Assembly (NCBI GenBank): GCA_001839685.1
Contig: MLAK01001370.1
Location: forward strand, 230,967 to 260,311
Length of the DNA stretch: 29,345 bases
Reading direction: 5' to 3'
Source of the DNA: Tritrichomonas foetus
Taxonomy: Eukaryota; Parabasalia; Tritrichomonadida; Tritrichomonadidae
Under the pieces are notes generated by a model. The model made no database searches. It saw only the letters and a list, made by a program, of their open reading frames with translations, and had not been told where the DNA came from. Within the stretch, counting starts at the first letter, position 1, and each line of letters opens with the position of its first letter. The translations under genes were made by a program, and so were the position numbers. Of this stretch, positions 27,162 to 29,345 are shown one piece after another.

Positions 27162-27953
27162 ATGGATAATAAAGAATATCTTCAATTTCTACTGGGTGGA
27201 GGTCCAGCACAACAGGCTATTTGCTTAGCAGAAAACGATACCTTGACAATTCCAGAAAGTCAAAGACGAACGACTGATTTTAATATCATTTCGAAAAATG
27301 TTGTTTTTTCCCGAAAAAGTAACCACGTCATTTGTAATATCGATAACGTTAACATAACATTTAATCACTCAATTGATTCGCAAACAATGTCAAAGATGAA
27401 AGAATTATTATTTATTCCTCAATCACTGAATCTCTCAATTCAAAAGCTGTCTATTCAAACAGAAAGCGAATCAGAATCACCGATTAATACTCAAGTTTCA
27501 TTCCAATCCTGCGTAAAAGTAAATACAATGCATAGATCTTCCTGTCCTGCAGGACATTCATTTCCACCTGAAGATGAATGGTCGCTAGTTTTTGGTTGCC
27601 CTTTTTATTATACTTTTCCATCAGCAAAATCATTCCCCTTTGTGATTATGGAAGATGATATTCAAGTTACAATTTCAAATCACAAGTCAACATCACTCTT
27701 CACAGTTTTACTTCCTCTTTATTTCGTTTTTTACGACTCTGCCAATTCCACCAAAGCATGTGGATCCATTCTATTAACAGCTGCAAAAATCGAAGTCGAA
27801 AGTAGTCACTCGTTTTCAATCACGAAATCAGGATCGTCAACAATTTTCAAATTTTCGAATATCCAAGTTATGCAGAAATGGTCACAGGCTGCGTTAATTG
27901 CAATCAACGCGGCTAATTCTGCTCTTGAAGCATGGAGAGGTGAAAATTCCTAA
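27162..27953 (+). CDS. Unknown protein, possible PH-like fold at the C-terminus
   Basis: A 263-residue protein. The open frame starts 13 codons earlier at a TTG, so the first true ATG, 27162, is used. The N-terminus (MDNKEYLQFLLGGGPAQQAI) may bind through a short helix. The middle is Ser/Thr-rich beta-like sequence with a Cys-containing segment (RSSCPAGHSFPPEDEW). The last 100 residues alternate strands (IQVTISN, TVLLPLYFVFY, GSILLTAAKIEVES, TIFKFSN) and finish with an amphipathic helix containing Trp (VMQKWSQAALIAINAANSAL). Strands followed by a Trp-bearing helix are the pattern of PH and PH-like domains, which bind phosphoinositides or proteins at membranes. This is a pattern-based inference; no family is recognised. 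The stop is TAATTA, so it lacks the TAAA form. Confidence 0.75.
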   Translation: MDNKEYLQFLLGGGPAQQAICLAENDTLTIPESQRRTTDFNIISKNVVFSRKSNHVICNIDNVNITFNHSIDSQTMSKMKELLFIPQSLNLSIQKLSIQTESESESPINTQVSFQSCVKVNTMHRSSCPAGHSFPPEDEWSLVFGCPFYYTFPSAKSFPFVIMEDDIQVTISNHKSTSLFTVLLPLYFVFYDSANSTKACGSILLTAAKIEVESSHSFSITKSGSSTIFKFSNIQVMQKWSQAALIAINAANSALEAWRGENS

Positions 27954-28307
27954 TTATGTGGCATGTTTTTAAAATTTTATAGTAAAAGTTTCATGTTCGT
28001 AAATTTGCTTTTCTATCTATTAATAATCCAAATATTAATTATCACATTCAGCATTAATGCTAAAAGCTGACTGGCCAATCCCGAATTTCAAGATTTATGA
28101 AATTATTCTTCATTAAAATTATATTATTAGTGAAATTTACTTATTTTTATGATTAATATTTGCGAAAATTCATTCAATTGGTGACAGTCTTGATAAACTT
28201 GAAAATCACAATGATGCAGATGTGCAGTTAACTGAATATGCATTCACTAATAAAAAACATTGAAAAAGTTATATATCAACCGTTAAAATTAAACAGAATA
28301 TAATATA
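27954..28307. other. Intergenic region, plus-strand pair
   Basis: About 350 bases. GAAAAAGTTAT (28262-28272) lies 35 bases upstream of the next ATG and matches strings upstream of two other genes. CAACCGTTAA just after it (from 28278) resembles a generic Myb site (YAACKG on the opposite strand). Confidence 0.4.
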
Positions 28308-28622
28308 ATGTCATCGCGCTCAAGCTCTGCTTCATCATCAAGCACACCAACACCAGTAAAACCGAATGCCGAACAAGAAGGAAATGGATTTCCATTTAAT
28401 TTCGACAGACTTTTATTAATTAGATTATTAATTGCTTTTGCTGTTGGATTTGTTGTTGCTTCATTCTTAATTTTCATCGCATGCCTTCCAAGCAACGAGC
28501 TGCACACCTATTTCTTGCCTTTTGACCTTTTTAAGAAAACCGCCAATAAGGTTTTATGCTACGTTCTCACAATTGTTATCGCAGTTGTTCCCACCTTCCT
28601 TTACTTCAGAAACAGAAACTAG
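28308..28622 (+). CDS. Small two-pass membrane protein, 104 residues
   Basis: Residues 1-34 are hydrophilic, starting with a Ser-rich run (SSRSSSASSSS) and a Pro-containing linker. A first membrane segment spans about 35-60 (LLLIRLLIAFAVGFVVASFL), a loop of about 20 residues follows (PSNELHTYFLPFDLFKKTAN), and a second membrane segment spans about 81-100 (VLCYVLTIVIAVVPTFLYF), ending in the basic tail RNRN. With a Ser-rich N-terminus and short basic C-terminus it looks like an ER or secretory-pathway membrane subunit, but no family is recognised. The frame is well conserved in hydrophobic pattern and not explained by another frame. It ends in TAG. Confidence 0.7.
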   Translation: MSSRSSSASSSSTPTPVKPNAEQEGNGFPFNFDRLLLIRLLIAFAVGFVVASFLIFIACLPSNELHTYFLPFDLFKKTANKVLCYVLTIVIAVVPTFLYFRNRN

Positions 28623-28721
28623 ATTGATTATAAACATTTATTTTAAACATTTTTTTTTACACCCCTATATTCATTTTATCTATCTATATATTATTGCTTT
28701 GTTCAAAATATAGGTGCCACT

Positions 28722-28737
28722 GGTGGACCCTTCCACC
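28722..28737. repeat. Short hairpin GGTGGA/TCCACC
   Basis: Six-base perfect stem with a four-base loop (CCCT), followed by an A run. GC-rich for this region. It marks the left side of the unusual 28.7-29.3 kb block. Confidence 0.6.
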
Positions 28738-28826
28738 GTCAAAAAAACCTCTCCATAGCTGGATCGAATAATTTATTTCTAATACTCATGAGTCAAAGCT
28801 TTTTCGAAGTGTGGAAAAGAATGCAG

Positions 28827-28960
28827 TCAAAATTGATCAGCATATATTCGCACATTTGGTTGTTTCAATAAAGGTTCAAAAATTTCATAATGACCATAAA
28901 CGTGCTTCAAGTGGCGTTTTTTGAATACTAATCTAAACCTCCTATATGAAAGGTTTACAT
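28827..28960 (-). pseudogene. Degraded ankyrin-repeat gene fragment
   Basis: On the minus strand one frame reads YGHYEIFEPLLKQPNVRIYA before a stop at 28827-28829. This closely fits the second helix and loop of an ankyrin repeat (consensus GHxEIVxLLLxxxxxxVNA). Just upstream, in the neighbouring frame, QKTPLEA supplies the matching TPLxxA helix, so a frameshift lies between the two. Stops interrupt the frames on both sides. An open frame continues right into the tandem repeat (to 29066), but that part is just translated repeat. Ankyrin genes are a large family in trichomonads, so this is probably a relic copy. I do not reconstruct an intact form. Confidence 0.5.
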
Positions 28961-28961
28961 C

Positions 28962-28989
28962 GTGGTCCCCCAAAGGTTTGTGGGACCAC
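28962..28989. repeat. Inverted repeat GTGGTCCC/GGGACCAC
   Basis: Perfect 8-base arms (28962-28969 and 28982-28989) with a 12-base spacer, unusually GC-rich for the window. It sits between the ankyrin-like relic and the tandem repeats. Confidence 0.75.
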
Positions 28990-29020
28990 ACCATAAACTT
29001 TTGCCCTAACGCCATCACTA

Positions 29021-29163
29021 ATGACATACACCAATGACATACACCAATGACATACACTAATGACATACACTAATGACATACACTAATGACATACACTAAT
29101 GACATACACTAATGACATACACTAATGACATATACTAATGATATACACAAATGACACGCACTA
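29021..29163. repeat. 13-base tandem repeat, about 11 units
   Basis: Unit ATGACATACACTA (variants with ACACCA, TATACTA and ACACAA). ATG of successive units falls at 29021, 29034, 29047, 29060, 29073, 29086, 29099, 29112, 29125, 29138 and 29151. The 13-base period is not a multiple of three. Copies in the middle are identical, so the array is young or homogenised. More degenerate related strings continue to about 29260. Confidence 0.95.
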
Positions 29164-29283
29164 CCACTATCACCGACGACTCACACTACCGTCATACACT
29201 AATGACTATTTTCTTCGCCCTACCACTCTCACTAATGATATACGCTAATGATATTCACTACTACTAGTGATTTTACTAGTGCT

Positions 29284-29345
29284 TCCTCTCAATTTTACTA
29301 GATTTTTACTAGATCCTCCTCTCAATTTTACTAGATTCTCACTAG
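29284..29345. repeat. 33-base tandem repeat reaching the window end
   Basis: TCCTCTCAATTTTACTAGAT starts at 29284 and again at 29317, each followed by a variant T-rich link and ACTAG. The ACTAG string also occurs in the preceding 30 bases. The array probably continues past the window. Confidence 0.8.

Noticed and set aside
29021..29163. Possible CRISPR-like array
   Set aside because: The 13-base units are directly adjacent with no unique spacers, and the genome is eukaryotic: it is a simple tandem repeat.
29021..29163. GTATGT strings on the minus strand as splice donors
   Set aside because: They recur in every repeat unit and no acceptor follows.
1..29345. tRNA or rRNA genes
   Set aside because: No B-box-like GGTTCGANNCC with a fitting acceptor stem was found by eye on either strand; a tRNAscan run would settle it.

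Overview
The window looks like nuclear DNA from a eukaryotic protist, most likely a parabasalid (trichomonad such as Tritrichomonas). The evidence is an AT-rich genome, intron-less genes for typical eukaryotic proteins (TFIID subunit, DEAD-box helicase, PP2A B55, XPG-family protein, cyclin, R2R3 Myb, CAMK-like kinase), initiator-like TCA(C/T)(A/T) elements only a few bases upstream of several ATGs, and TAA stops that usually read TAAA. Genus is an inference; no rRNA or other marker is present.

Layout. On the left, three genes run on the minus strand: the 5' part of a coiled-coil protein that leaves the window at base 1, a kelch-like beta-propeller protein, and a 1945-residue TAF2 homologue with a huge disordered RD/KD-rich tail. 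Between about 8.2 and 17.0 kb lies a gene-poor, AT-rich stretch. It holds a 132-residue basic protein preceded by a short in-frame upstream ORF, a possible 47-residue ORF, an Asn/Gln-rich protein, and a GH13 neopullulanase that resembles the Bacteroides SusA type and is probably a bacterial acquisition.

From 17.0 to 26.1 kb the density rises: a CAMK-like kinase (+), a Ded1/DDX3-type helicase (-), PP2A B55 (-) divergent from an XPG/Rad2-like protein (+), a cyclin-box protein (+) and an R2R3 Myb (-). To the right are an unknown protein with a possible PH-like C-terminus, a two-TM small membrane protein, then a degraded ankyrin-like fragment and two tandem repeat arrays reaching the window end.

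The genes do not form an operon or one pathway. The functional themes are transcription (TAF2, Myb, possibly the XPG-like protein), signalling (kinase, B55, cyclin), translation (DEAD-box) and sugar-polymer use (GH13). The points most worth following are the TAF2-like protein in a lineage with initiator-driven promoters, the XPG-like protein that lacks three of seven metal-binding acidic residues, the SusA-like glycosidase with a short signal peptide, and the 10.2 kb locus split by an in-frame stop. Several start codons were set at the first true ATG, because longer open frames begin at TTG or lie upstream of a good initiator.
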